A stretch of 64,000 bases of DNA, from NCBI GenBank assembly GCA_958299035.1, contig CATQJL010000223.1:77331600-77395599 (forward strand), given 5' to 3'. Below are positions 1 to 10,160 of this stretch, one piece after another (position 1 is the first letter of the stretch; each line of letters begins with the position of its first letter). The notes beneath the pieces are model-generated. The model ran no database searches, was not told the DNA's origin, and was given only the letters and a program-made list of their open reading frames with translations. A program made the position numbers and the translations under genes. The DNA is from Cylicocyclus nassatus (lineage: Eukaryota; Nematoda; Chromadorea; Rhabditida; Strongylidae).

Positions 1-634
1 GGAAGCTGAGAATTACTTTAGTGGACAAAAATCTTAGGTGGATCTATAGTTTTGGCCAACCTTCGAGCCTGCTTTTTTCGAAATTTTTGATTTTTTCCTG
101 AACAATCAAACCAAAGCGGGACCCGCTACGATCGATGATGGAAGCCCTTGAACACACAGCTGTACCAAATTTCAGATCAATTCGTTGAGAAGCAGATGAG
201 TTGCGGCAGTTTTCAGAGTGGATCTATAGTTTTGGCCAGCACTATATATTTATGACAAGGTAACAACTTTTGTTGATCTCGCTAGAATTTCACTTCGTAT
301 CGTTTCGTATCGTCACAGCACATAACGAACAGTGGTTCAGAAGTGCTCTCAAAATTCCACCGACTGACCGCTTTTTTTCACTTTGACTGCTTTCACTCCA
401 TAGACCACCACAAAGTCGAAACAAGTCAAAGTAAGCTCATACATCATATAAAACAGGGGTTTGTGCTAAAAGGCGAGAGAGCACTTAGCTTTTTCAGGAT
501 AGATTTTTTGGGGATATAACCACCTCTCAAAAGGTAGGCAATCTGAGCTTTTCTAGCCTTGTGTCCGACGCTTTTTTCTCAGGAACCGAAGATCGTTCCA
601 TGATTGTGACTAGTGAGCGCAAAACATGTTCTTA
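1..634. other. no recognisable gene
   Basis: AT-rich sequence without a long open frame or a splice-consistent exon chain. The phrase 'gtggatctatagttttggcca' occurs near 37 and again near 220, so the first 240 bases carry a short direct repeat. Nothing else is recognised. Confidence 0.5.
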
Positions 635-719
635 CTACTCTACAATTTGGTCCCAAACCTTCCATTCCTGATTGAGTAATGGGTTCCGAAAGAAACCTGA
701 AAATTCAACGTTTTTGCTG

Positions 720-925
720 TCATACCGTACTTGATCCACTTGGTCCATCTGATCCGCTTGATCCGCTTGATGCGCTTCGTGCAACACGCGCGCATACAGC
801 AATTTGTTATCTGGTGCCGCGTAGGTAAAAAGGAACTTTGTATGGTTACGCAAATTCGCCTACGCGACGCCAGATGACAAATTAGTGACGCGCATTTTGC
901 ACGAAGCGAATCAAGTGGATTAAGA
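720..925. repeat. imperfect inverted repeat with GATCCGCTT-like short tandem repeats
   Basis: The left arm (about 720-830) has several tandem copies of a 9-base TTGATCCGC-like unit followed by sequence ending near the word GCCGCGTAGG. The right arm (about 862-925) carries the reverse complement in diverged form (CCTACGCGACGCCAG). The Asp/Gln-rich minus-strand frame over this hairpin reflects the short tandem unit and is not called as a gene. Confidence 0.6.
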
Positions 926-929
926 AGAT

Positions 930-2440
930 TAAGTATGGTGGCGGGTGCCTAAGACTCAATCATGAGCGCCCTCTGTAGAGATGTATTGCTCATGACGCAT
1001 GGATTCTGGAAAACAGTTGCATACGATCTATGCAGGTAGTTGTGAAAGCAATCACCCATGATTAATTAGAGCTTTATGGAGCGCTTAAAAAGATTGAATG
1101 AAAGGGCAGCGAATTCTGCGAGCATCACCGAAATCAAAGCAAATCATATTTTTCGCCGCTGACAAATTATAAATAAATCTGTCTGTATGTTTGCGAAAGA
1201 AAATTTCAAAATCGATTCAAACCGAACTCCATACGGCAGGGTAGGGCTGATGTCGCCGATAGGTCCACCCAGAGCGCGGCAAGAGTCCTGTTCTAGGCTT
1301 AAAGACCTAACCTAATTTTTTCGGACCCACAAAAACAATAAACTTCTTCTTTGCTTTTTCGCCTCAAAATAAAGTCTAACCTACTTCCAAACGATCTGTG
1401 CCGAGCCCTGGCTTCACACAGCGCAGACACCGGCACATATCTGTATTGTCTGCAGATGCCCGCGGGGGACCACTTTCTTTTGGCGACGTACAGTCTTCTA
1501 CCCCGCACAATAGCGGGACGAAGCGGTTGTCAGGACCTGCTTTTCAACATTGATCAGTATCGATTCTTTGGTTCTTTTGCAAACTTTGAGCTAGCCTTTG
1601 ATGCAAATGGTTTGGGGACTGGAAGGCGAGGCTTTTGACCTATAGGCTCCCTCGCGCCTGCAACGCAGTCTGCCTCTCTCCCGCGCACTTCTTCTCTGAT
1701 CATTACCTAGCCTTAATTAGGTCACGAAGCTCCGCTTTCCAGCCGCCAAGCCAATTGAATCAAAGGGTATGTGGTTGAAAGTTGGCACAAGAGGGCGGGT
1801 GAGCACCTAATACGAATAAGATATTGATTTCTAAATTTAGCGATTATCCTCATGTTTTATCGATTTTTTTGACTTGGGCTAGGCGCTGCGAGTTGGCACG
1901 GGATGCTAAGTGAGAAGAATGACGACAAAAGCAATCTTTCTTTTAGTGTTACCAATAGCCGTTTCAATCTTTTTCAAAGTGTGTGCTACAGGGCTGGGAA
2001 TGGCACGGAAAGAGAATGGTGAGGGTAGTTGGTTATGCTGTGCTGCTAAGGGTAATGCTTATTAAGAATACTGCTAGTCTTTAGAATCATCATTTGCCTT
2101 TATGGATGTTTCTTCAAAAACTTTAAACGAGGGGAGGGGAGTTAGTACAGGGATGTAAGCGAAGACGCAGCAAATACGGGGAGATGGTATACAATGGAAA
2201 GTTTCTGGCCTAAAGTACTTCGTACTATTCGTGTACTGTCTTTAATGCGCAAATAAGGATTGATTCTGTTGGCGCTATAGGCTAATTCAAAGATTGAGTC
2301 ATGCATGTAGTCAAGAAAGCGCAAACGGTACATTAAAGCAGAAGTAATTCTTTACCTACGCTAGTGCTAATGTCCTTCAAGTAGATCTGAAATTTTACAT
2401 TCGCAAAAGATCCAACTAAAAACATCAAAATAAGTACATG
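930..2440. other. anonymous AT-rich sequence with one dispersed-repeat fragment
   Basis: No exon chain is seen. At about 1780-1920 there is a fragment with 'ttttatcgatttttttgac' and 'gagttggcacggg'. It resembles better copies at about 49960-50310 and, on minus, 63600-63780, so it is a dispersed repeat. The open frames at 1299-1638 on both strands have no recognised similarity. Confidence 0.45.
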
Positions 2441-2446
2441 ATCAGT

Positions 2447-3024
2447 TGCGCTTATGGTTATGTGAAGGTTCGGCAGTTTGCCAAGAGGGAAGAGGACGAG
2501 AATTTAGATATATTTCGGCGAGTGCTGGGCATGTTCAAGCTTGCAAAATAAGTGGCATCGTCATTCCATGGTTGCTAACTGCATTCTGGTTCAGTTTGGC
2601 GAGTCGTTGTAAAAATGTTGCACCCGAGATTGTCGTAGATGAGCTTGACCTAGAAGACTCCAAAGATGTGTCTTCTGAGTCCGAAGAAGAGCACGAAATT
2701 GCAGACGTGCAGGAGGAGCAGATGCTCGGGCCTTCTTCACGCCCTGGTGCGTTACGCATTAACTTTCAGGAAAGAAGTCTAGGACTATTTAACATAATAT
2801 TTAACTCCTCTCAAATTTGCGCGGGTAACTAAGCATGTTATAGATGCAGTACGACAAAGATCGAAATCAACATCAGACGCTGAGCAATCGCCGAGGAAAC
2901 GTTCCAAAACGAACAGCCTCAAGAAGAATCAGATGAAAAGAAGAGCAAAACACTAATGAAAAAATCTGAAAGAAAACCACAGATTGTCACATACAGCTCC
3001 GACTCCGATGAGATTGAACTTTAA
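2447..3024 (+). pseudogene. possible broken fragment of a charged, nuclear-type protein
   Basis: Several coding-like blocks appear in order on plus, in shifting frames. About 2463-2550 reads as a charged segment containing QFAKREEDENLDIF. About 2590-2760 reads as an acidic stretch rich in Glu, Asp and Ser. 2825-2956 gives VTKHVIDAVRQRSKS followed by basic clusters (PRKRSKT, MKRRAKH), then stops. The next frame, 2956-3024, gives a tail ending SSDSDEIEL. Alternating acidic and Lys/Arg-rich tracts suggest a nuclear protein C-terminus with frameshifts, or a set of exons whose splices I could not settle. No family is recognised. Confidence 0.35.
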
Positions 3025-4560
3025 CTTGTTTTATAAGTTATGTGTTTGTATATATTGTATATGTGCTAATTTGTTTTATTAGCTATGTGATTGTGTATGC
3101 TGTGTATGCAAAAACCTAAATACCTTGTCAGGAGTTGACATGCTTTATGAGGGCCCTTCTCGTCCTCCTGACATTCCCCTTTCCAAGACTTTCTAAAAAA
3201 AATTTCCAAAAATTTTTCAGAACGACTATTAATCCGCGATCATTCAAAAACCCACAATCTACTATTTCTCAAACCTTAGATACACCAACTAAGGCGATGG
3301 CATCTCTTAGACCCTTTTGCTTTCTTGTCTTATCTTCCCGACACCCACATATTTTTCTAAACTTTTAGATTACCTTACTTTTTTTTGAACATTCGGAACA
3401 TACGAATTTTGAACATTATTTAAAAGCTTTAAGTATTTCAACTAAGGCCCTAGCATGTTCTCGTCTCTTTTGCCTTGTTCTCCCCAAAATTTGCTGATTT
3501 CTTCCGATTACGGGAAAAAATCGAAATTTTGGAAAAAATTGGAAAAATTTTCGAAACACTTACATGCATAGGTATGTTCCTGCGTGCCATAGCCCGCGAT
3601 GCGTGCCATTGCACGCGCGAGCGTGCATTTGCACCAGTCGGGTAAGCCGTGCATGCCATTACACGCACTGCGGGACACTGCACGCTTTGAGTGCAATAGG
3701 GCGCACCTTGAATCTTTGCACTTGAGCTAAAAAGCCAAAAGTTTCTGTATGCATGCTAGCTCGTAATCGTAATCTTTTCCCCAATTTTGGACTCTGGATA
3801 GGTGTGAATCAAGCTTCGATTTTTTGTTTTGAAAAAAAATGAAACTCGACATTAAAAATTCAAAAAACCTGTTCAGACGCAGTATGATAAAATTCAAAAA
3901 ATTGTGGGTTGTTTTCTTGAGCTATCTATCTGATGCGAAGTTTTGGTGAATTGTGGGTGATTTTTAGAAAACAGAATTCTCAGAAATTGGCAAAAAGTCG
4001 ATTTTCCAGATAACGGGTTACGGTAAAGCTGGAGGTCTGCAATTTTGCACACAGTGCTGGTCCGTGCCTGACTACGGCATAATTTTTTTAAGAATTTGAG
4101 GATCACTTTGGAGCGAGTTATGAAAAACCTGGTTCAAGACCAGGCCATAACTCGAGAGTGGGCGGGACTATGACCAAAAAATCCTCCAGGTCAAACTGTT
4201 CCGGGAGGAACTTGGGCCGAAAGACAGTTGATGGGGGCCCGTACGGCGGGCTGAAGTTTCCTGGGTGAGCCTATTCAATTTTCCTGCGGGTTTCCTCCAG
4301 TAAATAAAAGTCTGTGCAATATATCATATCGGTGTGCAATATACACAGCTATAACGGTGATTTTTCGCTGGTCAACGCGAATGCATAGAATGTAAAAATC
4401 ATTCATTACCGCGTAAGTTCGAAATTGAAAAGTAAGTGTAATAATGTAATAAACTTGTAAGCTGTTGAACAGCTTGAAGTTCTGAAAGTTAAGAGATGAA
4501 TAGCTTGAGAAGTTCGTTGCGAAAGTATCGCGAATGTAGAAATAGGAACGGATGTCAGTC
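3025..4560. other. AT-rich intergenic sequence
   Basis: No gene is recognised. About 3580-3710 has a locally GC-rich, TGCATGCC/CACGC-rich patch. About 4108-4156 has a short hairpin around GAGTTATG...CATAACTC. The rest is A/T-rich with long homopolymers. Confidence 0.45.
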
Positions 4561-4575
4561 TATGAGAACATAACA

Positions 4576-4581
4576 TTTATT
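4576..4581 (-). promoter_or_regulatory. poly(A) signal AATAAA of the micro-exon gene
   Basis: The plus strand reads TTTATT, which is AATAAA on minus. It lies 15 bases past the TGA stop ending at 4597 and supports 4597 as the true 3' end of the coding sequence. Confidence 0.75.
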
Positions 4582-4596
4582 TACAATATTCTGCAT

Positions 4597-7500
4597 TCAG
4601 AAGTAGTAAGAGACACCCTCGCAGTCGTTCTTACAGTTCCAGAGATCCACGCCGTGCTTCGACAAATCCGCGTCACATTGTTGGGCGCACTGTAAAGTTA
4701 AAGGTTTTCAATTTAAGTTTGAATAATATAAATAAGAAGCCTACCGTGAGAGTATTCGGTTCTTTAACTACAGGACCAAGACCTCCAGAATTAGGGACTA
4801 TTGATTTCTGAAAAGCAAATAAGCAACTTGAAGGGTGTCCGGACAAAAACTCGATTTTGCGGTTTTATGCTTACCCGGGCCTATTCGCTATGCTGAACCC
4901 GAAAATTCACATGGGAGAGCGCAAACGAAGAAAAAGGGCTCTAACACTGGAGGGAAACACAGGTGCGATAATGTGGGAATTTTCTCACCCCCTCTTCACC
5001 CCTGAGCTGGGACCAAGGTGACCCCCTTCATCAAAAGCCGAGAAAAAAATCAACAATGAGGTAAGGTTAAGCAAAGGAGATATTTGTACGTGAATTGTTC
5101 ATGAATATAGAAGGAGGAGTCTGTTGAAAAAAGTGCCTGGTGAAGGGTGTGCCTAATGATTTCTGAGAATTTTCGAGTTTTTAAAATAAAAAATCCGTAA
5201 CTACTGCAGATGAATAGCTGGTGCAAGGAAATAGTGACCATCGGAACCGTCTCGCCCTCCGCTTTCAAAAAATATTAGGTTGGTCCGAAAGTTCTTGCGC
5301 ATCATTTTCAAAAAATCATAACTTCCTTGACACTCGATGGATTTCGTTGGGATTACATGTATTCGAAAGAAGAATCCATTCTCTTTACAGCAGTACCTCC
5401 GGCATGAATTACTCTGGAAAACTTCAAGAGTTAGAAGCAGTTGAATAAAATCAGTCAAGATTGGCATTTTTCGAGCTGGGTCACGAAAAATTCTGAAAGT
5501 ATTTTTATTGGATAGAGAAAATTATTCTCATTACAATGGTACCTTTTTCATGAATTAAAACGAAAAAGATCGAGAGTTAGGAGCAAATAAACAGAATTTC
5601 TTCAGTTTTGCAATTTTTGAGCATGCTTAAAAAAACCTAAAAACGTCACAGAAAAGGTGGGAAAGTCATGAACATGGGTTTTATGACCTTCTCTTTTTAG
5701 ATGAATGAAAATCGTGCTAATCGAGAGCAATTTTGATTTTCGTGAAAAACGCAGGCACGAAAATCCGAAAAAATCACGAAAAACCAAATTGCTCCCGATT
5801 GGCACGATTTTCGCTCATCTAGAAAGAGAATGTCACAAAACCCATATTCATGACTTTCCCGCCTTTTCTGTGACGTTTTTAGGCTTTTTTAAGCATGCTC
5901 AAAAATTGCAAAACTGAAGAAATTCTGTTTATTTGCTCCTAACTCTCGATCTTTTTCGTTTTAATTCATGAAAAAGGCACCATTGTAATGAGCATAATTT
6001 TCTCTATCAAATAAAAATACTTTCAGAATTTTTCGTGACCCAGCTCGAAAAATGCCAATCTTGACTGATTTTATTCAACTGCTTCTAACTCTTGAAGTTT
6101 TCCAGAGTAATTCATGCCGGAGGTACTGCTGTAAAGAGAATGGATTCCTCTTTCGAATACATGTAATCCCAACGAAATCCATCGAGTGTCAAGGAAGTTA
6201 TGATTTTTTGAAAATGATGCGCAAGAACTTTCGGACCAACCTAATATATAGCATGTCTGAGATCCATTCAAAAAAGTACGTGGGTGAAGGGTGTGCTTGG
6301 TGATTTTTGAACATATTCGCGTTTTTATCATAAAAAAATTCATAACTTTTGTAGATGAACATCTTGTACGCCGAGATGGTCACCATTGGAACCCTCTTGT
6401 CCTCCGCTTTCAGAAAATATATACTTTACCTGAGGTCCCTCAAAAAAAGTGCCGGGTGAAGGGTGGGTGAGACTTTTATAATGGGAGTGCTCAAGTACAG
6501 GCTTTTTTACCATTGTAAAAATGCGTCTACTTGAGCACTCTCATTATAAAAGTCTCACCCACCCTTCACCCGCCACTTTTTCTGATGGACCCCAGGTAGA
6601 GTACATATTTTCTGAAAGCAGAAAACGAGGCGGTTTCAATGGCAGCCATACCGGTGTAAATTATGTTCACCTTCAGAAGTTACGGATTTTTCTATCCTAG
6701 AAACTCGAAAATATCCAGAAATCACTACCCACACTCTTCACCAGGCACATTTTCGACAGACTCCAGGCAAACTATATATTCTCTAAAGCGGAAGACAAGG
6801 TGGTTTCAAAAACATTTACCTTGCTGACGTTGCTGTTCTCTACAGAAATTACGAATTACTTCTTTGAAAAAAAATTCGTAAATGCTTAAAAATTGTCTAA
6901 CTCTTTCCGAAACAAATGTTCTCCATGCATATCTTCTTTGGTAATTCCAAAAACAGGCAGGGCGATGTAAAAAAGGGAAAAAGGAAGGTAAAAAAAATAC
7001 AAGGTGCTGGTCAGAAATATAAATGTGTGCTAATCCAGCAGCGTATCGGTTCACATTTCAGAAAAAAGACAAACAGTGATGGTAAGGAATTGGAGATTAT
7101 GAACTCTGACTAGGAAAAATGATGGCTCCTCCCCGCCGTCGTTTTATGATTTCTCTACCAAGTAAAACTGTGACCCCCTTCACCCTAGAGGAGTCATTCT
7201 CGCCTTATCGCACCTGTGGAGGGAAATCAGCAAGTGGGCGGGGTCTCCCCCACTGTGAATTCGTGCTTCCAGCTTCCAGAGCAATCTTCTCGAATCCGTT
7301 AGCCGCCCTGACATCATTACCGATCAAGTGCAAATGAATGACTTGAAACCGGAATCAAAAAGATCGTCTTCGAAGCTGGAAGCGTGAATTCATCGTGGGG
7401 AAGACCCCGCTCACTTGCTGATTTCCCTCCAGTATTAGAGCCCTTTTTCGTCGTTTTAACGCTTTCCAATGTGGATTTTCGGGTTCAGCATAGCGAATAG

Positions 7501-10147
7501 ACCCGGGTAAGCACAAAATCTCAAAATCGAGTTTTTGCCCGGACACTGCCTTTAAGACGAATTAGGCTGGAAGGATCTGACCGAAGATGGAAGCACAATT
7601 GATCCAAAGTATGAGACGCTAGAACTCTTGAAAGAGTCACATATTGAGGGTATACATTTATTAGATTGATGTGCATAATTCCCGCACCAAAATAGGTACA
7701 GACCGCAATAATCCGCAATAATCCTATATCCCAAATAGGATTCGACATATCTATAGATAGAGCAAACCTAGGTTCTACAAAATAGCCCTTGAAATTTTGC
7801 AGCAGGTTTGTCCAAGCGAAGAATGAAGCTAAAAGCGGAAAAGATTCAAGCTCCCCAAAAATCCAAGAACAAATTGGAATTTCGTTCAGAAAAAGGCTTC
7901 AAAATTTCTAACCTGCTCATCCATTGTCATTTCGTATAAGACATTTCTCTATGCAGTTGCTGTATTTTTTCTCAGCTAGAAATTGAGGAAACGAAGTTTT
8001 TCACGTTTTTTCCAAAAGAATGCTGAGATGTTTTAGCACTGGCAGTTGTGCACTACAGGACCTTAGAAACATGAGTGTGAATTTTCAGCTTTTTACAGCA
8101 GCTGGTTTACGAGAAATATCAAATTTTTATCAACTAGGCAAGAAAAATTCGGGTAAGGAGAGCTAGATTCGTCATTTCTTGTGAACTAGCTGTTTGAGAA
8201 AGCTGAAAATGTAAAGTTTTACTGCTAACGGCATGTGCTATACAACTGTTATGCTAGAACAACTTAGCACTAATTTTGCAAAGACATGGAAAACTTCGTT
8301 TCCTCAATTTCTAGCTGAGAGAAAAATACAGCAACTGCATAGAGAAATGTCTTATGCGAAATGACAGTGGATAAGCAGGTTAGAAATTTTGAAGCCTCTT
8401 TCTGAATGGCAATTTTCTCATGGTTTTTTGGGGCGCATGGATCTTTTTCGTTTTTGGCTTCAATCTTCGTTTAGGTCAAAGCTGCTGCAAAACTTCAAGC
8501 ACTATCTTGTAGAGCTACGTTTGCTCTATCTAATAAATATCGAATCCCATTTGAGATATAGGAATATTCCGAATTATTGCGGTTCGTACCTATTTTGGTG
8601 CAGGAATTATGCATCAACCTAATACATGTTCTCCACAAGCCCAACTGATTCTGTAAAACTAACCGAAGATGAGGATGATCTGCCGCTGTTAGAGGAGAAT
8701 TTGGAACTCTGCAACAAATCAACAATTTTCAAAGTAAGATTGCTGAATGTGAAAAGGAACTAACCAAGTTTGAATTTGAACTGTATTCAGTTTTAGGAAA
8801 GGAGCTAGAACTCTACAAACCAGTAACTTAATCAAGTTCGTTGACTCTTTTAAAAAACTAACCGAAGATGACGATATGCTATTTCCATAATTTCCAAGTT
8901 TAGAAGAGTAGCTTGACTGTAATATATCATATGACCAAGAGTAAGCTAAAAAGATTAGAAAGAACCAACTGGATTCTGTAAATTGTTGGCTTGTTTAGCA
9001 GCTTCAGAATTCTGTAAAACAATTAAGATAGCTCTAAGAACAAATCTGATTAACTTAGAGTTCCAACCGTGGAAGAAAGTGCACCAAGACCATTTTTAGG
9101 CGAGCCAGAATAGCCAGAACTCTGTAAAAAAACCATATTAAGATTTAGCTTGATTAACTTACAAGAAAAGAAAAGAACTAGAAAGCTAGAAAGTTGGAAG
9201 GTTAGAAAAGAACTCAATTTAGTCGAATATAAATTGCTTAATTCATACTTGTCAACAACTCCGTAAAAATCACATAACCTTATGAGCAGAATTCACAAAA
9301 AAAGAAACTGACCAGAGACGTTTTTGAGTATGAAGTGTCGGGAGTTAGAAAACGACTCTGTAGAGCAATTAGAACATCAAGAATAAGCTAGATTGATACG
9401 AAAAATGGTCTGACCTTTAATTGAGAACTAGCACCAACATTGGAACTCTGGAAAAAAGTCTCAGTTTAGTTGAATATACTTTGCTTAATTTATATTTGTC
9501 AGCGATTGTAAAAACCACATAATCTTATAGGGCAAAATTTACAAGAAAGAAACTGACCGGAGACAAATTTGAGTTTGGAGAGGAGATTTCAAAACGACTC
9601 TGTAGAGCAATTAGATAACATCAAGATTGAGCTAGATTGATACGAAAAATGGTCTGACCTTTAATTGAGAACCAGAACCAACATTGGAACCCTGGAAAAA
9701 AGTCTTAGTTTAGTTGAATATAGTTTGCTTGATTTACATTTGTCAGCGATTGTAAAAACCACATAATCTTATAAACAAAATTTACAAGAAAGAAACTAAC
9801 CGGAGACAGTTTTGAGTTTGGAGAGGAGATTTCAAAACGACTCTGTAGAGCAATTAGACAACATCAAGATTAAGCTAGATTGATACGAAGAATGGTCTGA
9901 CCTTTAATTGAGAACTAGAACCAACATTGGAACCCTGGAAAAAAGGATATTATGACATTGAATTTGCGTCGATATGCGGAGAACTGACCGGACTGTAAGA
10001 AGAGTACCTGGAAGAGACTACGGAAGAACCTCCTCCAGACACTCCTCCTAAATAACGTGACCCAGATAACCCATATGAATAAAGAGAAGCATCCACAGCA
10101 GCAAGTGCTACTACCATCAGCAGCAGATCAGACAGCCAAATGTGCAT
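4597..10147 (-). CDS. micro-exon gene encoding a secreted Ser/Tyr/Gly-rich protein with a C-terminal CX3C-X13-CX3C module
   Basis: Proposed minus-strand exons: 10147-9989, 9934-9902, 9842-9801, 9691-9659, 9599-9558, 9447-9415, 9357-9313, 9121-9068, 9011-8970, 8916-8863, 8812-8765, 8708-8664, 7626-7582, 4807-4745, 4689-4597 (831 nt, 276 residues). Every exon is a multiple of three and every intron is phase 0. Exon 1 begins MHIWLSDLLLMVVALAAVDA, a signal peptide, then a Gly/Ser/Tyr stretch. Exons 2, 4 and 6 encode near-identical 11-mers (GSNVGSSSQLK type). Exons 3, 5 and 7 are related to one another (SRFEISSPNSKLSP type). The later exons are Ser-rich (SSYSSKLGNYGN). The last exon gives CAQQC, 13 residues, then CKNDC. 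An acceptor lies 6 bases before the ATG and AATAAA follows the stop. The gene is predicted to be secreted. The family and function are unknown. Exons 8 and 9 have the weakest donors (GTTGG) and are the least certain. Confidence 0.83.
4958..7218. mobile_element. hAT-type foldback element (CACAGGTGCGATAA ends) nested in the TTAA element
   Basis: The ends read CACAGGTGCG... and ...CGCACCTGTG, and both sides carry the same 8-base duplication GAGGGAAA (4950-4957 and 7219-7226). An 8-bp duplication is the hAT signature. The interior consists of diverged roughly 200-base units containing GTGCCGGGTGAAGGG and AGATGAACATCTTGTACGCC in both orientations. The unit at about 6475-6550 forms a long hairpin. 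A mariner-type MITE is inserted at 5275-6244. Confidence 0.75.
5275..6244. mobile_element. mariner-type foldback MITE, about 970 bp, with ~480-bp arms
   Basis: It begins TTAGGTTGGTCCGAAAGTTC and ends with the exact reverse complement, flanked by TA on both sides. The two halves are nearly perfect inverted copies, so the element would fold into one long hairpin. Open frames on both strands (for example those starting MPILTDFIQLLLTLEV) are the same sequence read from the two arms and are not genes. Confidence 0.88.
7661..8622. mobile_element. mariner-type foldback MITE, copy 1 (TTAGRTTGATG ends)
   Basis: The ends TTAGATTGATG...CATCAACCTAA are flanked by TA. The arms of about 450 bases share CACCAAAATAGGTAC and AACTTCAAGCACTATCTTG. 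It lies in the intron between exons 8708-8664 and 7626-7582 of the micro-exon gene; without it the intron is about 73 bases. A second copy lies at 29405-30340. Confidence 0.83.
9313..9934 (-). repeat. three tandem ~243-bp units, each carrying two micro-exons
   Basis: The 33-base exon starts at 9934, 9691 and 9447, giving a period of 243-244. Each unit holds a 33-base exon, a 57-59 base intron and a 42- or 45-base exon. The first two units are followed by a 109-110 base spacer. The most 3' copy has diverged (exon 9357-9313 has 15 codons instead of 14). The array is an internal exon-pair duplication of the micro-exon gene, so exon number has grown by unequal crossing over. Confidence 0.85.
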
Positions 10148-10153
10148 CGTTTA

Positions 10154-10160
10154 CTGAATT
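10154..10160 (-). promoter_or_regulatory. probable trans-splice acceptor before the micro-exon gene start
   Basis: Minus strand reads AATTCAG, then TAAACG, then ATG at 10147. A 3' splice acceptor only six bases before the initiator codon, with no matching upstream exon, is the usual arrangement for nematode spliced-leader addition. Confidence 0.6.

Larger units (their letters stand above)
4832..7551. mobile_element. TTAA-flanked foldback element inside an intron of the micro-exon gene
   Basis: Terminal inverted repeats open with AGG(CA)GTGTCCGG and continue with ACAAAAACTCGATTTTG. They are flanked by TTGA on the left and TTAA (7552-7555) on the right, a piggyBac-like target site. The arms share long homologous stretches (for example TATTCGCTATGCTGAACCCG). 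A second element sits inside at 4958-7218. The block lies in the intron between exons 7626-7582 and 4807-4745. Without it and one target site, that intron would be about 50 bases. No transposase is present, so the element is non-autonomous. Confidence 0.75.

Noticed and set aside
5201..6343. Several 70-90 codon frames with repeated peptides
   Set aside because: They are the two palindromic arms of the mariner MITE read on both strands.
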